NCBI GenBank assembly: GCA_026786045.1 | Contig: JAJAYV010000115.1 | Coordinates: 1 to 15,245, forward strand | Origin: Frankiaceae bacterium | GTDB taxonomy: Bacteria; Actinomycetota; Actinomycetes; Mycobacteriales; SCTD01 | DNA length: 15,245 nucleotides | Direction: 5' to 3' | In this document: positions 1 through 6,358 of the stretch, piece by piece | Position numbering within the stretch: position 1 is the stretch's first letter | Layout of the letters: each line of letters opens with the position of its first letter | Notes under the pieces: model-generated | What the model was told of the DNA's origin: nothing | The model's database searches: none | The model's input: the letters and a program-made list of their open reading frames with translations, nothing else | Position numbers and translations under genes: made by a program

Positions 1-130
1 CCACCCCGCCCCCGCGGCGCGCGCCGCGCCCCCCCCCGGCCCGCCCCCCCCCCCCCCGCCGGGGCCGCCCCCCCCGGGGCGGCGCCCCGCGGGCGCCACA
101 CCCCCCGCGGCGGCGCCGGCGCCGCCGCGG
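1..130. other. Low-complexity G/C-only contig edge
   Basis: The first 130 bases contain no T and only three A (at 3, 98 and 100), with long runs of C. Read on the minus strand in the frame of the adjacent ABC ATPase they encode mainly Gly, Ala, Pro and Arg, where the family should have the H-loop region. The abrupt change from good coding sequence at about 121-130 suggests a sequencing or assembly artefact at a contig end rather than real biology. Confidence 0.7.
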
Positions 131-699
131 GACCGCAGCAGCGCCAGCACGCTCTCGCCGGTGACGGAGTCGAGCGCGCCGGTGGGCTCGTCGGCCAGCA
201 CCAGCCGCCGCTCCCCCACCAGCGCCCGCGCGATGGCGACGCGCTGCTGCTCGCCGCCGGACAGGTCGTCGGGGAAGCGACCGGCGAGGGACGCGAGGTC
301 GAGCTCGTCGAGGGCGCGCAGTGCCCTGGCCCGGGCGTCCCGCGCTCGCACGCCGTCGAGCTCGAGGGGCAGCGCGACGTTCTCCGCGGCGGTCAGCGCG
401 GGCAGCAGGTTGAGCTCCTGGAAGACGTAGCCGACCGACCGCCGCCGCAGCTGCGCGAGGCCGGCGCGGTCGAGCCCGGACAGCGGCACCCCCTCGACGA
501 GCACCTCCCCGGAGGTGGCGGTGTCGAGCCCGCCGGCGAGGGTCAGCAGGGTCGACTTGCCCGAGCCCGACGGACCCATGACGGCGACCAGCTCACCGGG
601 CGCCACCTGCAGGTCGACGCCGCGCAGCGCGTGCACGGCGGTGGCTCCGGTGCCGTGCACGCGCGCAGCCGCACGCAGCTCGAGGACGGGCGTGCTCAT
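1..699 (-). CDS. ABC transporter ATP-binding protein, partial (MacB/LolD/FtsE-type)
   Basis: Nucleotide-binding subunit of an ABC transporter, expected in the cytoplasm and paired with an FtsX/MacB-type permease that is not in the window. From the ATG at 699 the protein shows Walker A GPSGSGKST (residues 42-50), Q-loop Gln94 in YVFQELNLLP, signature LSGGEQQR (146-153), Walker B LVLADEPTGALD (166-177). The ADEPTGALD wording and the FQxxNLLP loop are typical of the MacB/LolD/SalX group. After about residue 193 the sequence dissolves into Gly/Ala/Pro/Arg-rich noise and the H-loop His is missing, so the C-terminus is lost or corrupted. No stop occurs before the left edge. The ATG overlaps the stop of the upstream PadR gene (ATGA), indicating one operon and probable control by that repressor. 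The exported substrate is unknown; PadR-linked transporters of this type often handle drugs or peptides, which is inference here. Confidence 0.9.
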   Translation of the reverse strand, partial: MSTPVLELRAAARVHGTGATAVHALRGVDLQVAPGELVAVMGPSGSGKSTLLTLAGGLDTATSGEVLVEGVPLSGLDRAGLAQLRRRSVGYVFQELNLLPALTAAENVALPLELDGVRARDARARALRALDELDLASLAGRFPDDLSGGEQQRVAIARALVGERRLVLADEPTGALDSVTGESVLALLRSRGGAGAAAGGVAPAGRRPGGGGPGGGGGGGPGGGAARAAGAGW

Positions 700-1223
700 C
701 GGGGTGCTCCGTTCCGGGACCGGACCAGCCGGGCCTCGCAGTGGTCGAGCCAGCGGACCTCGGCCTCGGCGGCGAACACCAAGGCGTCGAGGACGAGCGC
801 GGCGGCGGTGTCGCCGGCGGGCAGAGCGTTGCGGCGTCGGGTGTGCCGCTGGAGCGCGCGCACCGTGGCGGTGCGCTGGCGCTGCACGACGTCGCGCGGG
901 TCGACGTCGGGCAGGCCCACCGCGAGCGCCAGCTTGATGGCCAGCTCGTCGCGGGCAGGCGCCTCGCGCTCGACCGCCTGGTCCCACCAGTCCTGCACCT
1001 CGCGCAGGCCGGTGGGCGTGGCCCGGTAGAGCACGTGCCCCTCGGCGTCCTCGCCGTCCTTGGCCACCAGCCCGTCGCGCTCGAGCCGGGCCAGGGTCGT
1101 GTAGACCTGCCCGACGTTGAGCGGCCAGGTGTCGCCGGTGCGCGCCTCGAAGCCGGACTTGAGCTCGTAGCCGTAGCGCGGGCCCTCCACGAGCAGGGCC
1201 AGCAGACCGTGCTTGACCGACAT
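696..1223 (-). CDS. PadR family transcriptional regulator
   Basis: Winged-helix repressor of 175 residues. The N-terminus MSVKHGLLALLVEGPRYGYE is the characteristic PadR start of the winged helix, followed by VYTTLARLERDGLV (recognition helix) and the wing with YRATPTG. The C-terminal half is helical, ends with a Trp/Glu-rich segment, and fits the PadR dimerisation domain (subfamily 2-like, Vir_act_alpha_C). I chose the ATG at 1223 rather than the in-frame start at 1274: it begins exactly at the conserved MSxxHxLLALL motif and has a good ribosome site (GGAGG within AAGGAGGGG, about 7-9 nt upstream), and the upstream start would put the operator inside the gene. The stop overlaps the start of the ABC ATPase by 4 bp. 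PadR proteins typically repress a neighbouring transporter and themselves, releasing DNA on binding small hydrophobic ligands; the ligand here cannot be told. Confidence 0.93.
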   Translation of the reverse strand: MSVKHGLLALLVEGPRYGYELKSGFEARTGDTWPLNVGQVYTTLARLERDGLVAKDGEDAEGHVLYRATPTGLREVQDWWDQAVEREAPARDELAIKLALAVGLPDVDPRDVVQRQRTATVRALQRHTRRRNALPAGDTAAALVLDALVFAAEAEVRWLDHCEARLVRSRNGAPR

Positions 1224-1243
1224 CGCCGCCCCTCCTTCCGGTG

Positions 1244-1267
1244 TTACCGGGTATGCATACTCAGTAA
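1244..1267. promoter_or_regulatory. Palindromic candidate PadR operator
   Basis: A 24-bp inverted repeat, TTAC-N3-GTATGCATAC-N3-GTAA, pairs at 10 of 12 positions around a centre at 1255/1256, with a perfect 10-bp core GTATGCATAC at 1251-1260. It lies 20 bp upstream of the padR ATG and covers the likely -10 region. PadR dimers bind palindromes of this size with AT-rich arms, so this is a strong candidate autoregulatory operator. Binding is inferred from position and symmetry only. Confidence 0.7.
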
Positions 1268-1282
1268 GCAGCACCCGGTCAA
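1254..1282 (-). promoter_or_regulatory. Promoter of padR-ABC operon
   Basis: On the minus strand a -35 element TTGACC (1282-1277) is followed after 17 nt by TATGCA (1259-1254), which sits inside the palindrome at 1244-1267. The -35 is a close match to TTGACA. The -10 is weaker because it lacks the final T of TANNNT. Transcription would begin near 1247, giving a short leader that carries the padR ribosome site. The overlap with the palindrome implies repression by blocking RNA polymerase. Confidence 0.5.
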
Positions 1283-1306
1283 GCGTCTGCGCAGGGTCGG
1301 GGCGGA

Positions 1307-2869
1307 TCAGCGGCGGCGGGTCGTCCGGCGCCGGCGCGGCGCGGTGCCGAACAGCGAGCGGCTGATCTCCCGACCGGCAGCGCTGGCCGCCGAGCGGGCG
1401 AAGCTGCGGAAGACGCTGGAGCCGAGCACGGCCGCGACCGCGCCCTCCCGCTCACCCTCGCGCTCCGGCTCGTCATACGAGACCTCCTGCGGCGCAAGGG
1501 CTTCGGCACGCGCGGGCTCGGGTGCTACGCGGGCGAGCAGGAGCTCGTACGCGGACTCGCGGTCCACCGGTGCGGCGTAGTCGGCCGCCAGCGGTGAGGC
1601 GGCCACCAGCGCAGCGGCCGCCGCCGGTTCGAGGGGCGACATCGACGAGCTCGGTGGCCGCAGCATCGTCCAGGCGACCGGGGTCGGGGCGCCGCGCTCG
1701 GACAGGATCGTCACGGCCGCCTCGCCGATGCCCATGGAGGTCAGCAGCTCGGTCAGGTCGTAGACCTCGCTTCTGGGGAAGGTGCCGACGGTCGCCTTGA
1801 GCGCCTTGGCGTCGTCGGGGGTAAAGGCACGCAGCGCGTGCTGCACCCGGTTGCCGAGCTGGGCGAGCACCTCGCCGGGGACGTCCTTGGGCGTCTGCGT
1901 CACGAAGAAGACGCCGACCCCCTTCGAGCGGATGAGCCGGACGGTGCGGGCGATCGCGTCGAGAAAGGCCTCGCTGGCGTCGTCGAAGAGCAGGTGCGCC
2001 TCGTCGAAGAAGAAGACGAGCTTGGGCTTGTCCACGTCGCCGACCTCGGGCAGGTCGGAGAACAGGTCGGCGAGCAGCCACATGAGGAAGGTGGAGAACA
2101 GCCGCGGCTTGTCCTGCACCGCAGCCAGTCCCATCACCGACAGCACGCCGCGGCCGTCTGGTGCGAGGCGGATCAGGTCTGCGGTGTCGAACTCGGGCTC
2201 GCCGAAGAAGACGTCGCCGCCCTGGTCCTCCAGGCCGATGAGCTCGCGCAGGATGACGCCCGCGGTGGCGGTGGACAGCCCGCCGAGCGCCTTGAGCTCG
2301 GGCTTGCCCTCGTCGCTGAGCAGGTGGTGGATGACGGCGCGCAGGTCCTTGAGGTCGAGCAGCGGCAGGCCGTTCTTGTCGGCGAAGTGGAAGACCAGCC
2401 CGAGGCTGGACTCCTGGGTGGAGTTCAACCCCAGCACCTTGCTCAGCAGCACCGGCCCGAAGGACGTCATGGTCGCGCGCACCGGCGTGCCGGTGCCGAG
2501 CCCGCCCAGGCTGAGCAGCTCGGTGGGGAAGGCGGTCGCGGTCCAGTCGGTGGACGTCTGCTCGGCGCGGGTGCGGATCCGCTCGTTGTCGGCCCCGGGG
2601 GCGGCTACCCCGGAGACGTCGCCCTTGATGTCGGCGAGGAAGACCGGCACGCCCGCCGCCGACAGCTGCTCGGCGATGAGCTGCAGCGTCTTGGTCTTGC
2701 CGGTGCCGGTCGCGCCCGCGACCAGGCCGTGCCGGTTGAGCATCAACAGCGGCATCCGGACCCGAGCGCCCGGGTACGGCGTGCCGTCGACCACCACCGA
2801 CCCGAGCTCGAGTGCCGGGCCCTCGATCGCGTACGCCGCGCCGACCTGCTCCGCCTGCTGCTCGCTCAT
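1307..2869 (-). CDS. HerA-like DUF853 (YjgR-type) ATPase
   Basis: Cytoplasmic P-loop ATPase of 520 residues in the FtsK/HerA superfamily, close to the DUF853 family that includes E. coli YjgR (about 500 residues). Visible motifs: Walker A GATGTGKT (52-59), a conserved LADIKGDVSG segment (78-87), Walker B LVFFFDEAHLLF (284-295), and the downstream VTQTPKDVPGEVLAQLGNR block (323-341) that supplies a Gln sensor and arginine. The C-terminal ~55 residues end in FGTAPRRRRTTRRR, a basic tail that may contact nucleic acid. HerA proteins are hexameric DNA translocases; DUF853 members have no well-settled function, so helicase activity is inference. The gene diverges from orn across 70 bp. TAGGGT stands 6 nt before the ATG, so the mRNA may be leaderless; the AGGG inside it could otherwise serve as a weak ribosome site. 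Confident in family, not in role. Confidence 0.93.
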   Translation of the reverse strand: MSEQQAEQVGAAYAIEGPALELGSVVVDGTPYPGARVRMPLLMLNRHGLVAGATGTGKTKTLQLIAEQLSAAGVPVFLADIKGDVSGVAAPGADNERIRTRAEQTSTDWTATAFPTELLSLGGLGTGTPVRATMTSFGPVLLSKVLGLNSTQESSLGLVFHFADKNGLPLLDLKDLRAVIHHLLSDEGKPELKALGGLSTATAGVILRELIGLEDQGGDVFFGEPEFDTADLIRLAPDGRGVLSVMGLAAVQDKPRLFSTFLMWLLADLFSDLPEVGDVDKPKLVFFFDEAHLLFDDASEAFLDAIARTVRLIRSKGVGVFFVTQTPKDVPGEVLAQLGNRVQHALRAFTPDDAKALKATVGTFPRSEVYDLTELLTSMGIGEAAVTILSERGAPTPVAWTMLRPPSSSMSPLEPAAAAALVAASPLAADYAAPVDRESAYELLLARVAPEPARAEALAPQEVSYDEPEREGEREGAVAAVLGSSVFRSFARSAASAAGREISRSLFGTAPRRRRTTRRR

Positions 2870-2875
2870 CGGCGG

Positions 2876-2881
2876 ACCCTA
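2876..2881 (-). promoter_or_regulatory. Candidate -10 (leaderless) of HerA-like gene
   Basis: On the minus strand TAGGGT (2881-2876) matches the actinobacterial -10 pattern TANNNT. It is followed by six bases and then the ATG at 2869, the spacing expected if transcription starts at or next to the A of the start codon. No convincing -35 hexamer is visible, which is common for such promoters. Confidence 0.45.
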
Positions 2882-2918
2882 TCCAGCCGGCGCCGGTGCC
2901 AGCGCAGGCGCGAGTGTC

Positions 2919-2935
2919 GCAGGCACGTAGCCTGC
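2919..2935. repeat. Inverted repeat over the orn -10
   Basis: GCAGGC-N5-GCCTGC, a perfect 6-bp inverted repeat, spans the candidate orn -10 element and ends 4 bp before the ATG. It could be an operator or a chance GC-rich repeat; position is the only argument for function. Confidence 0.35.
2928..2933 (+). promoter_or_regulatory. Candidate -10 (leaderless) of orn
   Basis: TAGCCT matches TANNNT and ends exactly 6 nt before the orn ATG at 2940. No Shine-Dalgarno sequence lies in the usual window, so a leaderless mRNA starting at the A of the ATG is the simplest reading. No clear -35 is seen. Confidence 0.45.
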
Positions 2936-2939
2936 CCGC

Positions 2940-3578
2940 ATGAGCGACAGGCTGGTGTGGATCGACTGCGAGATGACCGGGCTCGACACCGGCTCGGACC
3001 TGCTCATCGAGGTGGCCGCGCTGGTCACGGACTCCGAGCTGAACGTCCTCGGCGACGGGATCGACGTCGTCATCGGCGCCACCCGCGAGCAGATGGAGCG
3101 GATGCCCGACGTCGTGCGCGACATGCACGCCGCCTCCGGCCTCACCGAGGAGGTGCTTGCCTCCACGGTCACGCTGCAGGAGGCCGAGGAGCGCGTGCTG
3201 GCGTACATCCAGACGCTGGTGCCGGAGCCGAAGAAGGCGCCGCTGTGCGGCAACTCGATCGCGACCGACCGCGGCTTCCTCACCCGGGACATGCCGGCGC
3301 TCGACGACTGGCTGCACTACCGGATGGTCGACGTCAGCTCGATCAAGGAGCTGGCCCGCCGGTGGTACCCGCGGGTCTATTTCAACGCCCCGAAGAAGGG
3401 CGGCGGGCACCGCGCGCTGGCCGACATCCTGGAGTCGGTGCAGGAGCTGAGGTACTACCGCTCGGCGGTCTTCGTCCCCCAGCCCGGACCGTCCAGCGAG
3501 CAGGCGATCGCCCTGTCGGCCGCGGTCGCCGATGGCGCCTCCGGGCTGCCGGACGACGCGGTCAAGGTCGCCGACTGA
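2940..3578 (+). CDS. orn: Oligoribonuclease (3'-5' exoribonuclease)
   Basis: DEDDh-family exonuclease of 212 residues that degrades very short RNAs, including the pGpG produced from cyclic di-GMP breakdown, to mononucleotides in the cytoplasm. The catalytic set is complete: Asp9 and Glu11 in WIDCEMTGLD, Asp110 in NSIATDRGFL, His157 in GGGHRALAD and Asp162. The RRWYP and HYRMVDVSSIKEL blocks are diagnostic of Orn as opposed to RNase T or the DnaQ epsilon subunit. It is about 30 residues longer than the E. coli enzyme because of a C-terminal extension after the catalytic fold, common in actinobacteria and probably not essential. The ATG is fixed by the conserved N-terminus, which cannot begin later without losing Asp9. 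tRNA-His follows 26 bp after the stop and may be partly co-transcribed. Confidence 0.97.
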   Translation: MSDRLVWIDCEMTGLDTGSDLLIEVAALVTDSELNVLGDGIDVVIGATREQMERMPDVVRDMHAASGLTEEVLASTVTLQEAEERVLAYIQTLVPEPKKAPLCGNSIATDRGFLTRDMPALDDWLHYRMVDVSSIKELARRWYPRVYFNAPKKGGGHRALADILESVQELRYYRSAVFVPQPGPSSEQAIALSAAVADGASGLPDDAVKVAD

Positions 3579-3583
3579 ACCGG

Positions 3584-3589
3584 TATGCT
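3584..3589 (+). promoter_or_regulatory. Candidate -10 of tRNA-His
   Basis: TATGCT lies just after the orn stop and 15 bp before the mature tRNA 5' end, matching TANNNT. The -35 region falls inside the end of orn and shows only a poor match (GTCAAG at 3561-3566), so read-through from orn may also feed the tRNA. Confidence 0.4.
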
Positions 3590-3604
3590 CTCCGCCGCAC
3601 CATG

Positions 3605-3680
3605 GTGGGTGTAGCTCAGCAGGTAGAGCACCGGGTTGTGATCCCGGTTGTCGCGGGTTCGAGCCCCGTCACTCACCCCA
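3605..3680 (+). tRNA. tRNA-His (anticodon GTG)
   Basis: Full cloverleaf: acceptor 3605-3611 pairs with 3670-3676 (one G-T), D stem 3614-3617/3626-3629, anticodon stem 3631-3635/3643-3647 with loop TTGTGAT and anticodon GTG at 3638-3640, T stem 3653-3657/3665-3669 with loop TTCGAGC. The discriminator is C73 (3677) and a G at 3604 supplies G-1; this extra G-1:C73 pair is the identity element for histidyl-tRNA synthetase. The CCA end is encoded (3678-3680). The cyd operon converges on it, ending 18 bp downstream. No integrase or repeated 3' end is seen, so there is no sign of an integrated element. Confidence 0.97.
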
Positions 3681-3698
3681 CGCATCTGCCCAGGTCGG

Positions 3699-4550
3699 CT
3701 ACGCCCAGCTGTCGCGGTGGTCGTGCACGAACGAGCCCAGCGTCGTCGCCGGCCGGCCCAGCACGTCCTCGACACCGCGGGTCACCCGCTTCGCCAGACC
3801 CAGCCGGGTCGTCACGTCGATCACGAGCTGCACCCGGACGTACGCCGGCTCGGCGCCCTGCTCGCGCAGCGTCCGCCGCCGGGTCAGCAGGCTGCACGGC
3901 TCGTAGCTGATCTGCCGACCGAGCTCGTCGGACAGCAGGGCGGCCGCCTGCGAGAAGTCGAGCGCCTCCGGACCGGTCAATGTCCTCGGCCCGGCCGGAT
4001 GGGCATCGGGGTCGACGAGGACCCGGGAAGCAACCGCAGCCACGTCGCGGGTGTCCACGAAGGAGACCCGACCGCTCCCGCAGGCCAGCCGCAGCCGCGA
4101 GTGCTCGCGCAGCTCCTGGCCGAAGGCGGTGAGCAGGTTCTGGGCGAAGTACGACGGGCGCAGCGCGGTCATCGACAGACCCGCCTTCTGCACCATGCGC
4201 TCCATCCGCCAGTGCGGGAGGGCCGGGTTGACCCCCATCACGGACAGGACCACCACGCGACGCACCCCGGCCTCCGCCGCCGCGTGGACGAGCGGCCCCA
4301 GCGCCGTGGCGACGTCACTGATGGCGGGCGGGCGCAGCAGGAAGAGCCGGTCGACACCGACCAGTGCGGGAGCGGCCGTGGTCGGGTCAAGCAGGTCGAG
4401 CCGCACCGGCGCAGCGCCCGAGGGCAGGTCGGCGGTGGCGGGGTCCCGCACACCGGCTCGGACGGTCTCACCCGCAGCCAGCAGCTCGCGGACCAGCGCC
4501 CGCCCGACCGTGCCGGTGGCCCCGGTGACCAGGACAGCGGCGCGCGTCAC
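3699..4550 (-). CDS. NmrA-like NAD(P)-binding protein (atypical SDR)
   Basis: Rossmann-fold protein of 283 residues. The N-terminus AAVLVTGATGTVGRALVREL carries the dinucleotide-binding TGxxGxxG (residues 9-16). LSVMGVN and RPSYFAQNLL are typical of the NmrA/azoreductase-like branch of atypical short-chain dehydrogenases. The SDR Tyr-xxx-Lys catalytic pair is not seen, so the protein may be a redox-sensing or weakly catalytic binder; QorB/YtfG-like quinone reductase is another option. The start is the GTG at 4550, which overlaps the cydC stop as GTGA; the much longer open frame upstream runs through cydC in the wrong frame. It is the last gene of the cyd operon and looks translationally coupled to it, which hints at a role tied to redox state or quinones. 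Exact substrate unknown. Confidence 0.88.
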   Translation of the reverse strand: MTRAAVLVTGATGTVGRALVRELLAAGETVRAGVRDPATADLPSGAAPVRLDLLDPTTAAPALVGVDRLFLLRPPAISDVATALGPLVHAAAEAGVRRVVVLSVMGVNPALPHWRMERMVQKAGLSMTALRPSYFAQNLLTAFGQELREHSRLRLACGSGRVSFVDTRDVAAVASRVLVDPDAHPAGPRTLTGPEALDFSQAAALLSDELGRQISYEPCSLLTRRRTLREQGAEPAYVRVQLVIDVTTRLGLAKRVTRGVEDVLGRPATTLGSFVHDHRDSWA

Positions 4551-6358
4551 CTCCGACCCTGCGGCTCTGCGGTGCGTGCGGACGGACGCTGCGGCCACGG
4601 CAGGCTGAGCAGGGCGTCGGCGGCCTGCTCCGCCTGGTGGAGCTCCCGGAACAGTCCGGGCACGGCGCGCAGCTCGCGGGCCGGGCCGCGCTGGACGACG
4701 CGGCCCGCATCGAGCACCACCACCTCGTCGAACTCGTCCAGGCCGGCCAGCCGGTGGGTCACGAGCAGCACGGTGTGCCCGCGGGTGGCGCGCAGGACGT
4801 CCGCCATGACAGCGTCCGCGAGCTCCCGGTCCAGACCAGCTGTCGGCTCGTCGAGCAGCAGCACCGGCGGGTCGGCCAGCAGCGCTCGGGCCAGCGACAG
4901 CCGCTGGGCCTGACCGCCTGAGAGCAGCGCCCCCGCCTCGCCGGCCGGGGTCTGCCAGCCCTGCGGGAGGGACCGGGCCCACTCCGCCAGCCCGGCCGCA
5001 CGTGCTGCCGCCTCGACCTCGACGGCGCCGGCGGCGGGGCGGGCGAGCAGGAGGTTGTCGTGCAGGGTCGTGGCGAACACGTGCGCGCCCTGCAGGCAGC
5101 CCGACACCACGCGACGGACGTCGTCCTGCGCGCAGGTGCGCACGTCGACCCCGCCCAGCAGCACCGAGCCGGAGGTGGGCTCGCGGAAGCGCAGCAGGAC
5201 GTCGACCAGCGTGCTCTTGCCCGATCCGCTCGGTCCGACCAGCGCCACCCGGCGGCCGGGCGGCAGGTCGAGGTCCACCCCGTCCAGGGCGGGTCGAGCG
5301 GCGCCGGGGTAGCGCACGACCAGCTCGCGCACCACGACGCCGAGCGGGCCCTCCGGGAGCGGCCGCGGCGCGAGCGGGTCGGGCACGGGAGCCGGCGCGT
5401 CCAGCAGCTCCAGCAGGCGCACCGCGGCGGCGCGCGCCGACACCAGCGCCCGCGCGGCGTCGGGCAGCGGCGCCGTCACCTCCTGGCAGGCCCAGGCGAC
5501 CAGGACGAGCACGGCCAGGGTGACGCCGTCCACGGTCCCGGCGGCCACGGCGGGCACCCCCGCCAGCAGGACGGCCAGCACGACCAGCCCGCCCGCGAGC
5601 ACCTGCAGACCCTCCGCCAGGCCCGCGGCTCGTGCGGCCGAGCGGCCGGTGCTGCGCAGCTGCTCGTCTGCCGAGAGGACCCGCTCCAGAGCGGCGTCCG
5701 CGGCGCCGTGCGCCTCCAGGTCAGCCGCACCGGCCAGCGCCTCGACGGTCGCCGCAGTCAGCCGGCTGCGAGCCGGAGCGCGGTGCCGCGCGGCCCGCCT
5801 GTCGACGAGCACCACGGCCGCCGGGACCGCCGTTCCCGCGACCACCAGCCCGAGGGCCAGGGCGAGGCCCGCGAAGGGCAGCAACCAGACGGAGAAGCCG
5901 ACGGCCAGTACGCCGATCGCGGCGCTCACCACGGGCGGAGCGAGCGCCCGTAGGTAGAGGTCCTGCAGCGCGTCCACATCGCCCACCAGCCGCTCCAGCA
6001 GGTCACCGCGGCCGGATCCGGGCAGTCCCGCGGGCACCAGCGGCTCGAGAGCCGTCCAGACGTCGGAGCGGGTGCCGGACAGCACCCGCAGGGCGGCGTC
6101 GTGTCCGGCCAGCCGCTCGACGTAGCGGCTCACCCCACGGGCGAGTCCGAACGCCCGGACCCCCACGACCGCGACCGCGAGCGAGCGCACCGGCGGCTGA
6201 CCGGCCGCCGTCGCCAGCAGCCAGCCGGAGACACCGGCCAGCGCGACGGCGCAGCCGACGGTGACCACCGCCAGGAGGGCAGCCAGCAGGAGTCGCGAGC
6301 GGACCGGGGCAGCCAGCGCGAGCACCCGCCACAGCGGGTCGCGACGCAGCCGGGTCAC
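4547..6358 (-). CDS. cydC: Cytochrome bd assembly ABC exporter subunit CydC
   Basis: Half-transporter of 603 residues: an N-terminal six-helix membrane domain (about 20-295) joined to an ATPase. Motifs: Walker A GPSGSGKST (375-383), Q-loop Gln423, signature LSGGQ (479-483), Walker B VLLLDEP (499-505), H-loop His535. With CydD it forms the heterodimeric exporter of the inner membrane that in E. coli moves glutathione and cysteine, binds heme, and is needed to assemble cytochrome bd. The early GVSGWLLATAA motif in helix 1-2 is typical of CydC. The substrate in actinobacteria, which use mycothiol in place of glutathione, is uncertain. The start is the GTG at 6358, sharing GTGA with the cydD stop; its own stop shares GTGA with the NmrA-like gene. 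All ATPase residues are intact, unlike its partner CydD whose signature is altered. Confidence 0.93.
   Translation of the reverse strand: MTRLRRDPLWRVLALAAPVRSRLLLAALLAVVTVGCAVALAGVSGWLLATAAGQPPVRSLAVAVVGVRAFGLARGVSRYVERLAGHDAALRVLSGTRSDVWTALEPLVPAGLPGSGRGDLLERLVGDVDALQDLYLRALAPPVVSAAIGVLAVGFSVWLLPFAGLALALGLVVAGTAVPAAVVLVDRRAARHRAPARSRLTAATVEALAGAADLEAHGAADAALERVLSADEQLRSTGRSAARAAGLAEGLQVLAGGLVVLAVLLAGVPAVAAGTVDGVTLAVLVLVAWACQEVTAPLPDAARALVSARAAAVRLLELLDAPAPVPDPLAPRPLPEGPLGVVVRELVVRYPGAARPALDGVDLDLPPGRRVALVGPSGSGKSTLVDVLLRFREPTSGSVLLGGVDVRTCAQDDVRRVVSGCLQGAHVFATTLHDNLLLARPAAGAVEVEAAARAAGLAEWARSLPQGWQTPAGEAGALLSGGQAQRLSLARALLADPPVLLLDEPTAGLDRELADAVMADVLRATRGHTVLLVTHRLAGLDEFDEVVVLDAGRVVQRGPARELRAVPGLFRELHQAEQAADALLSLPWPQRPSARTAEPQGRR

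Noticed and set aside
1..60. Poly-C tract as a phase-variable repeat
   Set aside because: Interruptions are irregular and the whole edge is compositionally abnormal; artefact is more likely.
1224..1274. Longer padR start at 1274
   Set aside because: It would place the palindrome and -10 within the gene; the internal ATG has a good ribosome site and the conserved PadR N-terminus.
3605..3680. tRNA-His as an integration (att) site
   Set aside because: No integrase, no direct repeat of the tRNA 3' end, and the flanking cyd genes are housekeeping.
1838..3910. Very long plus-strand open frame over the HerA-like gene, orn and tRNA-His
   Set aside because: Shadow frame of the GC-rich coding DNA; crosses a tRNA and has no recognisable protein motif.
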